From NCBI GenBank assembly GCA_961205875.1, contig OY540810.1, forward strand, positions 33,914,001-33,978,000: DNA of 64,000 nt. The letters are read 5' to 3'. The notes under the pieces were generated by a model. The model did not search any database. It had not been told where the DNA came from and saw only the letters and a list, made by a program, of their open reading frames with translations. Origin of the DNA: Sialis fuliginosa (taxonomy: Eukaryota; Arthropoda; Insecta; Megaloptera; Sialidae). The translations under genes and the position numbers were made by a program. This document shows positions 33,803 through 45,170 of the stretch, piece by piece; position 1 is the stretch's first letter, and the number at the start of each line of letters is the position of its first letter.

Positions 33803-34030
33803 ACACACGGTGAAGCCCTGTTGCACCCCGTCATATTTACAGCGCTACATCTGTTCGGGCGCCTCCTCCCCCCTTCCCCCGCCCCATTCCACCACACACG
33901 CGGCGCACACAAATGTCAGACGGGGCTCTTGTCATTAATCGAGAACACTTCTCGTGGTTAATCACTTCTGGCCCGTTGGGGACTGTTTGTTTTTTATCTT
34001 TAATTAGCTGCGAGCCGGCGTCTGTTTACG
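33803..34030. other. GC-richer island with CGAGAA palindrome
   Basis: 'ccccccttcccccgccccat' and 'cacacacgcggcgcacac' mark a GC-rich block directly after the second duplicated unit. 'cgagaacacttctcg' at about 33939-33953 is a perfect 6-bp inverted repeat with a 3-bp spacer, flanked by 'attaatc' and 'ggttaat'. It could be a regulatory element or part of a transposon; no gene is visible. Confidence 0.45.
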
Positions 34031-34505
34031 AGTATTGGTTTTATTGTACCTATATTCATTCCCCTCTATCGTCTCTGCTTTGGTAACTATGATGTAAATA
34101 TTTATAATATCAACAGTGAAGTGACAATACTTCCTTTTCTAGCTTGAAATAATTCGTAGAAATACAATTTATTTGCTATTTTAGATTTTGTATAAATTAT
34201 TTTAAATTATGTACACATAAGAGACAGGTAAATTTATGTTTTTGGCACAGGGAGGGAAAGGGTTACCAATTTTTTTTATTCAATCTCTGTAAACGGGGCA
34301 TCAAATGAAAGCTGAATTTTTTTTTTTATTACTGCTGTGTTGGCTTTTTGTATACCTGTACTGGTCTTTACCAAATAAAATATATTATTGTTAAAAATCT
34401 TCGTTTAACAAATTTTTTAATTAATCGTAAAATATTTTATTCCCTGCCCATATCTCCGAAAGTTATCATTTAATTTAAAATTGTTATAAAAATATCTGTT
34501 CCTAA
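34031..34505. other. AT-rich spacer
   Basis: No recognised feature. Confidence 0.4.
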
Positions 34506-34880
34506 GACCCCTTACACACTGGCGATTCAGTAGCACGATTTAGCCGCACTGCTGAATCGCACAGTACGCGATTGAATCGCGCTGATAAATCGCAAGGCAT
34601 GCGATTTAGCATCGCGGCTAAATATTATGACTTGCTATTGTAAAACACAACAGTGCGCATGCGTAATTGAAACAATATTGAACGTAAATGATTGATAACG
34701 CACGAGAGGAACGGGGGTGAAATCACGTGGGTGAATCGCATAGTTTGTATAGACAACTGCGATTAAATCGCTGCAATTTATTGTGGGGACAATCTGCTGT
34801 ATACGCGATCGCATAATAAAACATATAAAAAAATGTAAAACGAATGTACGCGATAGCCGTGCTGCTGAATAATAGACGAA
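34506..34880. mobile_element. Possible transposon rich in GCGAT/ATCGC subrepeats
   Basis: The left border 'ccccttacacactggcgatt' leads into 'attcagtagcacgatttagc'; the right border region (about 34850-34878) reads 'gcgatagccgtgctgctgaa', partly inverse to it. Between them GCGAT or ATCGC occurs more than ten times, including 'gcgattgaatcgc' and 'gcgatcgc'. Dense subterminal repeats suggest a DNA transposon with transposase-binding subrepeats; the superfamily is unknown. Confidence 0.6.
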
Positions 34881-35630
34881 TTTTGTTATATAACAAAAAT
34901 TAAATTAATATAATCGAATAAATTGAAAAATTATACGGAACGGAACACTAGTACTTGACAATTTTTTAACATTGTAGAGTATACATTTTTATGTAAACAA
35001 GGAAAAACTAATTTTTTAACATTTATGGCCAATTATTTATTGAAAAACGTACTGAAAAAAATAACTAAATGTATATCAAAAATATTTTTCTTTGACATTT
35101 TTAAATAAAATCTATATTTTCTTGGTTCTTTTGATCGAAGAATATTTGCGTGATTCCTTCAAATAAATAAATGTGAAAATATTGAGAAGTTTTATTCTTT
35201 TTTATTAAATTTCAAGAAAGATTGATATCATATGTGAATAAAATATTACGAAAAGTTTTAATATTGCTTATTTTGTAAATAGGTCACAAATGTATAGTAT
35301 GCAGTATGTATGTACAGTGTTTCATATTATAATAACAAGTCTATTTTACATTTTCTCGTCTTGTGCGGTCTAGGATCGATAAATGTCACACCTATGCTAT
35401 AATTGTCAAACGTAAAAGCTTTGCACATACATTTATCAATTAATATTTATTGAAAAGTCCTGTAGGTGTAAAAAACCTTTTTGGGGTGATAAAATATGTA
35501 AAGAGTTTTAGATGAGCTTAATTAGTAATGATTATAAGAGAAGTAATTACTTTTCTTTATGTTTATTTCCGCGTTTTATTTTATAAAATATTTAAAGTCG
35601 GGGTCCCCATATTTTCAATTCAAACACATA
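34881..35630. other. AT-rich spacer
   Basis: No gene or element recognised in 750 bp. A loose inverted pair ('gataaatgtcac' / 'catttatcaat') is present near 35378-35440. Confidence 0.4.
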
Positions 35631-36108
35631 AAGTACTGGCACCAGTTATAGCCGCTATAAGAGCAAGGTTTACTGTTTTTGTGATTGACGGGCTTCTTTT
35701 TTGTAATTCTCATGATTTTTCTTTTTTTATGTTTTTTCTCCAGTAATGGATAAAGTAAAACCAGTAATGAGCATGCAGTATGGACACTTTATAATTATTA
35801 CAAAATGATAAGTACTTCGACACAAAAGATATAAAAGAAAGAATCGTCAAATTTAAAACAATGTAAAGCAGTTGCTATGATAATATAATAATTAATAAAT
35901 AAATTATACTAATAATTAGTTTAAATGTCCACCATTTTGACACCTATTGACCGAGTGTAATCAAATTACGCTGTGAGACAGTTAAATGTATATAGATTAA
36001 TATTCAGAAATGGTAGTAATCAAATATCAAAAAATATTTCTAATTCAGTACATTTAATTAAAGAACAGTCATTACTGGGGTCATATCCAAGACTGGTGCC
36101 AGTACCTT
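35631..36108 (-). mobile_element. MITE family C, copy 2
   Basis: Ends AAGTACTGGCACCAGT and 'actggtgccagtacctt' flanked by TA (35629-35630, 36109-36110). Orientation is opposite to copy 1: 'gccgctataagagcaagg' is at the left and 'ggggtcatatccaagactgg' at the right. Internal words such as 'gacacaaaagatataaaaga' are shared with the 54.1-kb copy. The 72-codon frame at 35528-35746 is a translation of this repeat and recurs in copy 4. Confidence 0.9.
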
Positions 36109-36206
36109 TAACTATTCAAAGAAAGTTGAATTAAATATTTGGTTGTATTAGACCATCGGACAGACGTTTTCTAGTACCAAATTTTCTCTGTTTACTACAC
36201 CCCTAT

Positions 36207-36361
36207 GGCGTGTTAAGACTTAAGACCAAAAAGACAAAACAGTTACACGGTGTTTTGTTTTTTTTTTTACAAAACTGCAACGAATCCTATACTATTTTTA
36301 ATTGCGAGTTGTTTAAAAAACATCGTGTTGTTGTTTTGTCTTTTTGATGTAAACACGCCAT
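36207..36361. mobile_element. Short MITE family F, copy 2
   Basis: Left 'ggcgtgttaagacttaagac' and right 'gatgtaaacacgcc' are inverted. Internal 'gacaaaacagttacacggtg' and 'ttgtctttttgatgtaaac' match the 19.9-kb copy. Flanks cta/tta might be a decayed 3-bp duplication. Confidence 0.75.
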
Positions 36362-36634
36362 TAGAGTATCATTTTTTAAGTATATTTGCAAATAGTCTTT
36401 TGTAAAATCAATACATACGAATTGTAATATTAAATAATTTTTAAATTTTTTCGACATGTTTAAATTTCCAGCGATGCCACAGTTAAATATAAGGGAAAAG
36501 TTCTTACATAAAAAATCAGACTAGTCTGTATTTTTATAACCAAATTCATAATATAATGACAATAAAAAAAAACACAATTTAAAAAAATTGAGATGTAAGA
36601 GAATATTTTACAACAAACGTTGTAGACCTATATT

Positions 36635-36818
36635 AAGAAATAAATTGAAAGCTTTTAATATGTCACCCCTCCTCCTTACACCAGACCCAACCATTCAACC
36701 AAGTTTCATTAATATCGGTTCAGTTTAAGAAATAAATTGAATGCTTTTAATATGTCACCCCTCCTCCTTACACCAGACCCAACCATTCAACCAAGTTTCA
36801 TTAATATCGGTTTAGTGG
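36635..36818 (+). repeat. 92-bp tandem duplication
   Basis: 36635-36726 is repeated at 36727-36818 with only one or two differences ('gtcacccctcctccttacac', 'cagacccaaccattcaacca' in both). The unit ends in 'ttaatatcggtt', the start of a LINE-like tail, and runs into family G copy 2. Confidence 0.95.
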
Positions 36819-37030
36819 TTCTTGAGTTATGCGTGTAACAAGGATTCATGGGGCAGACAGACACACACACAGACACACAGACAGACGGACAGCGATGGAA
36901 TAAAAAGTGTTTGACTTGACCTGAAAGGGAATGATCAATTCAAAATTCTGAAATCAGAGAATAATTTTTTTGTCTCATTCTAAAACGATCACAAAGCTTC
37001 TCATATCTTCGATATTGCGAGGAAGCAAAA
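36790..37030 (+). mobile_element. Dispersed repeat family G, copy 2 (LINE-like tail)
   Basis: 'atatcggtttagtggttctt' followed by 'gagttatgcgtgtaacaagg', then a (CAGA)n/(CA)n run and 'cttcgatattgcgaggaagc'. The order 'atcggtt ... gtaacaa ... cagacaga' is typical of RTE-like or other insect LINE 3' regions. The last 170 bp match 32941-33105 in inverse orientation. Confidence 0.65.
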
Positions 37031-37734
37031 GAATACAGCCAGTTTCATATTGATTATTACTTTATATAAAATAAAACACTATCGTGTGTTTTTTACCTTC
37101 CTTCGGACATGACAATGACACTTTAAATATTAATTTATTTTAATTCGCAACAACGTATATAGCAGTGTTGTATATGTTTCACACACCATGCATAATACAT
37201 AATTGGTTTAACATCGTAGCTGTGATACACGAATGCCAGTGGTAGCCAATTTGTGGCACGCGTGCCTTCAGCTACACGCAAACGTATGTAATGGCATGAT
37301 ACATCTAATATCGACTACTTTTCGCACAGACATCGTCTTATTGTATATAATTTTTATTTATATACATATGTATACATATTTGAATTTCATTTTATACATT
37401 ATGGAAATATGTATTATGGGTGTGTTCTGAAATCTTTTTTTTAAATGGCAAAATTTTAATCTAAAAAGTAGCTTGGGTGTCGGTTAATTGTTGTGATACT
37501 TTTGATATCAATTAACTGTAATTTTACGGTGAAAGATTCACTTAATAGACTTAATTATTTTTTCTTTATTGCTAGTAATGCTATTGTAAATGAACAATCT
37601 TTCAAAAATGAATATTTCATAATTTATTAATAATAATCAATTAAAATACATACAAATCTCAAAAAATCATGCAAATTTTATGAAACAAGGCAATTTTTAT
37701 GTGATAAAATTGAATTTAACGGATGTTTACTGAT
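37031..37734. other. AT-rich spacer
   Basis: No recognised gene. The 65-codon frame at 37233-37430 has no domain. Confidence 0.4.
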
Positions 37735-37995
37735 GTCAATTTTTGAATTTTTCGAATTATTTTTGAAACGGTGCGCATAGAAAAAAATGTTCTACATTAA
37801 AGTTATAGAAAATGTTCTGTTCATTTTTCCCCCCAAATTTTTTTTCAGGAAATAATCGATTTGCTTTAATTTTTTAATTTTTCGAATTATTTTATAAACG
37901 GTACGTATTAGAAAAAAATGTTTTAGATACAAGTTATAGAGAATATTATTATCTATCATTTATGTCCTATTCTTTTTTTGTATCATTTATGAATT
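37735..37995 (+). repeat. ACTTTCTTATAC family, internal fragment (two tandem units)
   Basis: 'tttttgaatttttcgaatta' followed by 'aacggt' and 'tgttc..attcatttt' occurs twice about 110 bp apart, and matches the interior of the 10.5-kb element near 10850-10960. Ends are absent. Confidence 0.5.
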
Positions 37996-38857
37996 GACCA
38001 AAAAATAATAATTTCAGTTTTTATTTAAAAATAATTTTAATAAAATGTATGAATAATCTATAGAAATAATAATATATAAAACGTGTTGAACTGTTGAAAC
38101 ATCAAACAAATAAAAAGCCATTGACAAAACAACATTTTTTTAAATAGGAAAATTATTATAACGATTTATAATAGAAATGTTTTAAATAAAATCATAGAAT
38201 AGAATTAAAATATATTTCAAATATTAACAAAAACAGTTAATGTAATGTAAGAAAGTGTTAACTTATGTAATTTCTTCTCTATCATGATGTATAAAAAAGC
38301 CGGCAGTTTATTTTATTAAAAAGAATGATTTCGAGACGCACTCTATATATTTGTTTTTATAATATACGAATAGAAAATATTATAAAAGTGACCTAATAAT
38401 TAATATTACAGATTCCACTTCATTTATTTACCACTAAACATTGCCATTATTTCTACAATTAAATATATTTATTTATGAATGTACTATAATTAAAACATTA
38501 TCGTATAGTAAAAATAGAATTAACATCACATGCTACATAAAAGTAATTCCATACATATACACATTAATATTATTTAATACTTTTATTGTTTGTTATCAAA
38601 GCTTTTCTCGATATTAATTTCACAGAAAGTTATACATTTTTAGTACATTTGCTCCATTTCATTGTATTTTAATGTATATATTCGGCGATAAATAACGCGA
38701 GCAATTGAATGCACAAAAGAATAATATAATTACAACTTCATTATCAAAATTAGTTTATGTCACGCGATGTATTTTAAACTTGAAATTATTGTAGACGATT
38801 TTTTTTATAATTTTGCCTTTATGCTTACAGCTATGAAAACGGTTATGAGTATATATA
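37996..38857. other. AT-rich spacer
   Basis: No gene or element recognised in about 860 bp. Confidence 0.4.
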
Positions 38858-40033
38858 CAGGGTGAGTCATATCAGGTGGAACAAACTTGAACCGTGGATT
38901 GAGAAAAATATTTTAAGCAAAAAAGTTTATATGATATGTGTCCGGAAATTCTTCGTGAGGGAGCTACAGACCTTCAAAGATTTAACCCAAAATTAGTTTT
39001 TATTTAATTTCTAGAGAACCCATTATGCTACAGTTATGAAATTTGATACAGGCTTTGATATTAATAAATGTTATCGATTTCCAGTATCAAATAATAATAA
39101 TTTAGACCAGGGGTGTATGGAGCCCGTGGACCCACCGATTTTTATCAAGTATTTTTTTGTTCATGAATTTTTTCCTGAGTTGGGTTCTTGTAGAAGATTA
39201 CATGATATAAAATACACAAAAATATACATTGTTTATTTATCATAAGATGAACCGTTTTCGAAAAATGTCGAAAAAAGAAAATACTGTAGAATTTTACTTT
39301 ATACGGATGCTTCAAATTACATAAAATAAGTTTATATTCTTGTTCTATAATTAAAAATAAAATAAAAAGTTAATATAAATATACCTCCTAATACTTATCA
39401 TCATAGAGTTATAGCCAGTTGTATTACTGTTACACGTATTTTGCTAACCTGATTAAAAAACGAAACTATAAATGGCTGTTTGTTGTTAAAAATGCAGTTT
39501 TGGGGGTATATTTATATTCACTTTTCATCTTATTTTTAATTATAGAACAAGAATATAAATTTATTTTGTGTAATTTGAAGCATCCGTATTAAGTAAAATT
39601 CTGCAGTACTTAGTTTTTTTCGATATTTTTCGAAAACGGTTGTTCGTATGACAAATGAACAAAGTATATTTCTGTATATTTTGTATCATATAATCTTCTA
39701 CAAGAACCCAACTCAGGAAAAAATTCATGAACAAAAAAATACTTGATAAAAATCGGTGGGTCCACGGGCTCCATACACCCCTGGTCTAAATTATTATTAT
39801 TTGATACTGGAAATCGATAACATTTATTAATATCAAAGCCTGTATCAAATTTCATAACTGTAGCATAATGGGTTCTCTAGAAATTAAATAAAAACTAATT
39901 TTGGGTTAAATCTTTGAAGGTCTGTAGCTCCCTCACGAAGAATTTCCGGACACATATCATATAAACTTTTTTGCTTAAAATATTTTTCTCAATCCACGGT
40001 TCAAGTTTGTTCCACCTGATATGACTCACCCTG
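38858..40033. mobile_element. Large fold-back element, CAGGGTGAGTC ends (TA target)
   Basis: Left CAGGGTGAGTCATATCAGGT and right 'acctgatatgactcaccctg' are perfectly inverted for at least 20 bp, with TA at 38856-38857 and 40034-40035. The arms span about 530 bp each (38858-39388, 39500-40033) and appear very similar throughout; the spacer is about 110 bp. Each arm contains the same open frame of about 70-80 codons (39036-39245 plus, 39610-39855 minus) with no known domain. A full transcript would fold into a long hairpin. Confidence 0.92.
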
Positions 40034-40999
40034 TATATGTATATATACGTAGTGCCGAATTAGCCATGTAGCAGGGGTAGCAAATGCTACGGGCTCCGCG
40101 GCTTAGCAAAAAATATCTCTTATTGGATTTACCACCTATATAGGATGTCAAAATCTACAGTAATTAATATTTTAATTTTAGAGTTTCCGATCTCAATTCG
40201 ATTTTATCGAAAAATCGATTTTTAAAGCTCAAATCTTTAATTTTTTTAAACGATTTTTTTAAATTTGCCCACATCAAATTGAGAAAAATTTGTCTGTAAA
40301 AGTGGTGTTTTATTATACATTCCTCAAAAAAATTATCTTCGATATTGCGAGGAAGCAATATGTATGTAATAAGTCACATTACTATTACAATATTCGATTC
40401 TCGATAAAATATTAACCTAGTTCGACAATTCTTGATAATTTTTAAAGTACCTATGTAGGTATATAAAACTATTTATGGAGTAATGCTATTATGTTATCAG
40501 TGTTACTCATTCTCCAAGACCTATTTTTGTATTTGTAGGTTATCTTTATTAACATTTTTCATTATCAGTCAATATTTTACAAGTATTAAATATGAGACAT
40601 TACAAAATTAAGTGTGTTTATTTAAAAAAAAAACTTTGAAATAATTATTACAGGAATTGTAGATTAAATATTAAAATAATTTTAAACAAATCATACATAA
40701 CCAGGGTCAGATTACAACTAGGTATTTGTATTTATTATTATTAATATATATTATTATTATTCGGTATCTGTGTCTATTCATTCGAGAAATACGTTAAAAT
40801 AAATATAGTAATTTAATGTACATATATGGACATACACTTCGAATAAAAATTCAAATTGCTTTCCTGAGAAAATTACATTTTCGCAGTTATCATGTTATGA
40901 CCTAAAACCATCGATATAAAATAGTGTTGTAGCAAGGCGTTTTGGCCTTTGACAATTGCAGGAAAATGTGACATTTATATTTTGAATCCCTAAGATTTA
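40034..40999. other. AT-rich spacer with one repeat scrap
   Basis: 'cttcgatattgcgaggaagc' at about 40337-40356 is the terminal word of repeat family G. Nothing else is recognised. Confidence 0.45.
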
Positions 41000-42309
41000 T
41001 AGTCCAGGAACATTAGGTTTTCTCTGGGGAAAAATTCGCAATAAGCTGAATTTTTGTATACACTTTTATTTTGTCTTTATAAATAAGATACCAAAAGTCC
41101 CCAACAATCCCATGCGAGCATACTTTTTTACAGCCCACAAAAGGTGCTAACAATTAGTTTTAAGTAAATATCTCTGTATCTATTGGTTCTATGACTAAAA
41201 TAGTTATTATCAAATATAAAGTTTAGAAAATTACCTACAATAAAGATCTTACAACTTTTTTCGTACAAGTAATCGTTTTCGCTTATTAAGAGGGTATTCT
41301 AGTCTAAAACTGTGAAAATATCAAAAATTTTTTTTTGCATTTTATCAATAAAAAGGGTTTCAAAAATATGTGTTCAAAACTCTATATCTCAATTCCAAAA
41401 ACTGACGGAGTTACAGCGATTTGAAGATGATGCATAGCATTGAATAGCCACACTTTGAACGCGTTTTTCTCAAAACTGAAAACTGAAAATGGTTGCCATA
41501 ATATCACAAGATCTACTGAACCGATTGACTTCAATTTTTCTGTGTATATACCTTCAGTACACATGTTAGTGCCACCGTTAGCAGAATTGAGTCAAAAACA
41601 TTTTTCTTTATTGTATAGATAGCGAAAGATTGAAAACATAAAAAAAATAAAAATGAATAGTCACTTTTCGAAATGCCGCCATTTTTTTATTTTAATTATT
41701 ACTATTATTTTTTTTGCAACCCGCTATAGCCCAACTTATATATATTAAGAAAATTATTGGTTTTGTTAGCCACTGATATAATTACGATAAAAATTACCAA
41801 CATACAATTCATTTTTATTTTTTTTATGTTTTTAATCTTTCGCAATCTATACAATAAAGAAAAATGTTTTTGACTCAATTTTGCTAAGGGTGGTAATAAC
41901 ATGTGTACTGAAGATACACAGCAATTAAAATACTTTTGAAACCCTGTTTATTGATAAAATGCAAAAAAATTTTTTTGATATTTTCACAGTTTTAGACTAG
42001 AATACCCTCTTAATAAGCGAAAACGATTACTTGTACGAAAAAAGTTGTAAGATCTTTATTGTAGGTAATTTTCTAAACTTTATATTTGATAATAACTATT
42101 TTAGTCATAGAACCAATAGATACAGAGATATTTACTTAAAACTAATTGTTAGCACCTTTTGTGGGCTGTAAAAAAGTATGCTCGCATGGGATTGTTGGGG
42201 ACTTTTGGTATCTTATTTATAAAGACAAAATAAAAGTGTATACAAAAATTCAGCTTATTGCGAATTTTTCCCCAGACACAGCTATTTTTCGTCTAAATGT
42301 ACTGGACTA
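41000..42309. mobile_element. Large fold-back element, TAGTCCAG ends (TTA flanks)
   Basis: Left TAGTCCAG and right CTGGACTA, flanked by TTA (40997-40999 and 42310-42312), fit a 3-bp TWA target as in PIF/Harbinger; a TA target with shifted ends is the alternative. The arms (about 650 and 490 bp) match strongly: 'ttctctggggaaaaattcgc', 'caatcccatgcgagcatact' and 'aagagggtattctagtctaa' are mirrored. Near the ends the arms differ by small insertions. Open frames at 41440-41622 and 41705-41902 are mirror products, not genes. Confidence 0.9.
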
Positions 42310-42312
42310 TTA

Positions 42313-42680
42313 TCCTTTTCGCATCTTTTCTATAATTATGATATAAACGTTTTCAATACCACATATGAATTAAATTTTAGGTACTAAAAATTAAATTATG
42401 TACGTATGTTATACTGATATATTAAACATAAAGGAAATAAATGTATATATCTTCTTTAAACTTCATTGATTTTAAGGGTGGTTTACCATTTTAAAGTTCT
42501 AATAAGGAAGAGAGCAGTAACTGTGTTCTCAAATTTCTAAATAATGCCTGCTTCAGGCTATAAATTTAAAATCCATTGCCTAAACGAGGGGTTTAAACGA
42601 GAATTTTACCAACGTATTGTGTTACACTGATATTTACAAGATGCTACAAAGAAAATACGGTTTTATCAATATCTGTTTTT
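42313..42680. other. AT-rich spacer
   Basis: No feature recognised. Confidence 0.4.
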
Positions 42681-42958
42681 ACTTTCTTATACGACCTCAT
42701 AATATATGAAATATGTATAATGGTATATGGGTCCATTTTGATCTTCCATGAATCCATTCTGAATAATATTTTCGTCTTGATGTTTGTATGGCATTCATTT
42801 TTATATCTCTGATTAATTAACAAAATATATATTTGAAATAAAAGTTGTAGAGAACGTTATTTTATATAATTTATGTCCCATTCATTTTTTATCAGTTAGC
42901 TAGAAAAATTGTATAATCAGATATAATCATATATTATATTCTCATTGTATAAGAAAGT
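42681..42958. mobile_element. ACTTTCTTATAC family, copy 3 (short, both ends)
   Basis: Left ACTTTCTTATAC at 42681 and right GTATAAGAAAGT at 42947-42958 are perfectly inverted for 12 bp. The body includes 'gtccattttgatcttccatg' and 'gttatttatgtcc'-like words shared with copies 1 and 2. 278 bp. This copy defines the ends of the family best. Confidence 0.75.
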
Positions 42959-43497
42959 CATGTGGTACTCATGGTAGCTTTTTTAAGTTAAACTAAAAAG
43001 TAATAATATATAATAAATATAATAATAGTTCTTCCATTTTCGAGTATAATAATAATTATTCGCTTTAATATGTATATAAATAAAATATCTATCAGTTTAC
43101 GGCAAATGCTATAAAATACAAGTAAATTAAATTATTTATATATGTATTTCTTTAAAACAAGTCACATGACAGTAAAATGACTTACGTTATCAATATCAAA
43201 AGGTCATTTTCACATATATATAACTTCATAAACAAAAGAACTCATTAGCGGTTATGTGTAACCCGCTTGTCGGTGAAAAAACGTTTTCGACCGCTGACAT
43301 GCAATGTAATTAATATAATCTATATGCAATCATGCACTATGTGCATTTGCCATTGCATTCTATTATGTCATCTTGCAAGGCTGTCGAGCTGTGTGATAAC
43401 GTATATATACACTATTATTGATTTTTCTCTGTACTACTTTGTGTTAACATAAATAGACCTTGTTTAAAGTTTACATTAAAAGTGGGTGGGTTTTTTA
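42959..43497. other. AT-rich spacer
   Basis: No gene. A short mixed-composition stretch at 43250-43400 has an open frame of 61 codons with no recognisable motif. Confidence 0.4.
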
Positions 43498-43872
43498 TTT
43501 CCTTATACCCATACATATATATGAAATATACATATAGTATAAGTAAGTATAGTGAAGCTGATTTTTTTCGAAATCCGGATTTTGATGGAATTATCCATTT
43601 TGATCTTCTCAGAACCCATTCTGACTATTTTCGCCATAATGTATGTGTGTTTGTATTATAAGTAAATCGTAGAAGGGTGAAATTTTATATTTAAGATTAA
43701 TTTTTGTCTGGGAAGAAAACCTCCTATTTTTGAAAACTATCTTTTTACCGGATACGGATGTTTAAATCATAATTGTTGGAAAAAAATGTATGGGTAATAA
43801 ATTATAGATAATAACATCCTCGACATTTTTTTCTAAAACATTTTTTTTCTTATTTCAGAAATAATTCAGAAA
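43498..43872 (+). mobile_element. ACTTTCTTATAC family, copy 4 (left part)
   Basis: Starts 'atttccttatacccatacat'. The body is collinear with 10542-10850 and 11177-11255 ('gatggaattatccattttga', 'aatcgtagaagggtgaaatt', 'aacatcctcgacatttt'). Relative to the 10.5-kb copy it lacks about 330 bp, exactly the part with the extra end-like words. The right end is missing. Confidence 0.7.
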
Positions 43873-44935
43873 TATTCCAAACAGATAATTAAAAGTAACA
43901 AAATTATTTTATCTATGGATAGGTACTTATAATAAATTATTAAGACATTACGATTATAAGTATGACCTATAAAATATAAACGGTTTTGTTATTTCAATTA
44001 AAAAATATATTTTATTTGTATGGATATTTATTTACAACAAAGAAACGGAAGAATAAAATGTTTTACTTTTTTATAACAACCAGTAGCACCGTTATACATA
44101 TCACTATAAAATAATTGAGTGAATATGACTCACGTAAGCCTGTCAAAGCCGCTTGACTAAAATAACTAACTAGTTTTTAATAAATCAATTAATGAGATAT
44201 TGAAATGATGACAGGTTTTTAAAACCTTCGTTTATGTTGTTGTTTTTAATAACTCTTGTTGAACTTGAAATACAAAGTTTTATTTTGTTGTTATATTATC
44301 TGATAAAATAATAAATAAAATTATTTTAGTATTTTTATAGATTTTTTTCTTACACAATTTATTTCTTTAATTTTTAATGGAAATTACTTTCTCGTGACTA
44401 TATTTTTTATGGTTAAATACACTTTTTTATTTCGATCTGATTTAATTTAATTTTTATGTATATCCAGGGTCGAATTAAAGATTTAGACTTAATTATACTT
44501 ATAATTATTTGTATTTGTTTACAAAAAAGAGTTTTCGTAGATTATTTTTTGTATTAAAATACTATTTTTATGCACATAATAAATAAAATTTGAATCCTTT
44601 AATACAGTTTTGGTGAATCGTATTTGTATACAGAACATATTCGAAAAAAGTATACATTATTCGAAAGTAATATTAAACTAAAAGCTTACTACATCTATTC
44701 TGCAGTGTATGGATTTTAATAATTTAACTTTTACATAAACCAAATCCATAGAAAGCAACACAAATTGGTATCCTGCAAAAAGAATTTTGGTTTGTTTTTA
44801 CTTTGAAGCAAATTCTTATGAATTCGGGCATAAAACGACTAAACTGATCAAAAATATAAAAAATATGTTTTTTTTTATTCGTGACGATGAATTCAAATAA
44901 TCTGAATTTTTCTACATGCACGGCTTACATTTTAC
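43873..44935. other. AT-rich spacer
   Basis: 1 kb without recognised gene or element. The 65-codon minus frame at 44724-44921 shows no domain. Confidence 0.45.
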
Positions 44936-45130
44936 CAGGGCTGTGAAGTCGGAGTTCACGCGAATTTGGGTGAAGTCGGTAGAAAGGTACCGACGCCGGC
45001 TCTATTTATTAAATAACGGTTTTTTACACACTCATTATTATTTTAAAGGAAAAGAGTTGTAGTCAGACAGTAGAAAAATAGAGGAATCTAAATCGTAAGT
45101 TTTTTTATACATCGACTCCGCGCAGCCCAG
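44936..45130. mobile_element. hAT-type MITE with perfect 8-bp target duplication
   Basis: Left CAGGGCTGTGAAGTCGGAGT and right 'cgactccgcgcagcccag' are inverted repeats. Both flanks read cattttac (44928-44935 and 45131-45138), a perfect 8-bp target-site duplication as hAT elements make. 195 bp, non-coding. This is the best-supported transposon boundary in the window and probably a fairly recent insertion. Confidence 0.95.
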
Positions 45131-45170
45131 CATTTTACTAATACAAACTTTATGGAAATTCGTACCCTTA

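Noticed and set aside
33585..33938. Longest open frame (117 codons)
   Set aside because: It begins in the second unit of a direct duplication and ends in a GC-rich island. The composition changes mid-frame and no domain is visible, so it is judged to be chance.
36635..36818. CRISPR-like or satellite array
   Set aside because: Only two adjacent units without spacers; a simple tandem duplication in a eukaryotic repeat.
39036..39855. Matching open frames in both arms of the 38.9-kb palindrome as a duplicated gene
   Set aside because: The match follows from the arms being inverted copies. Nothing suggests an encoded protein family, and the surroundings are a MITE-like fold-back.
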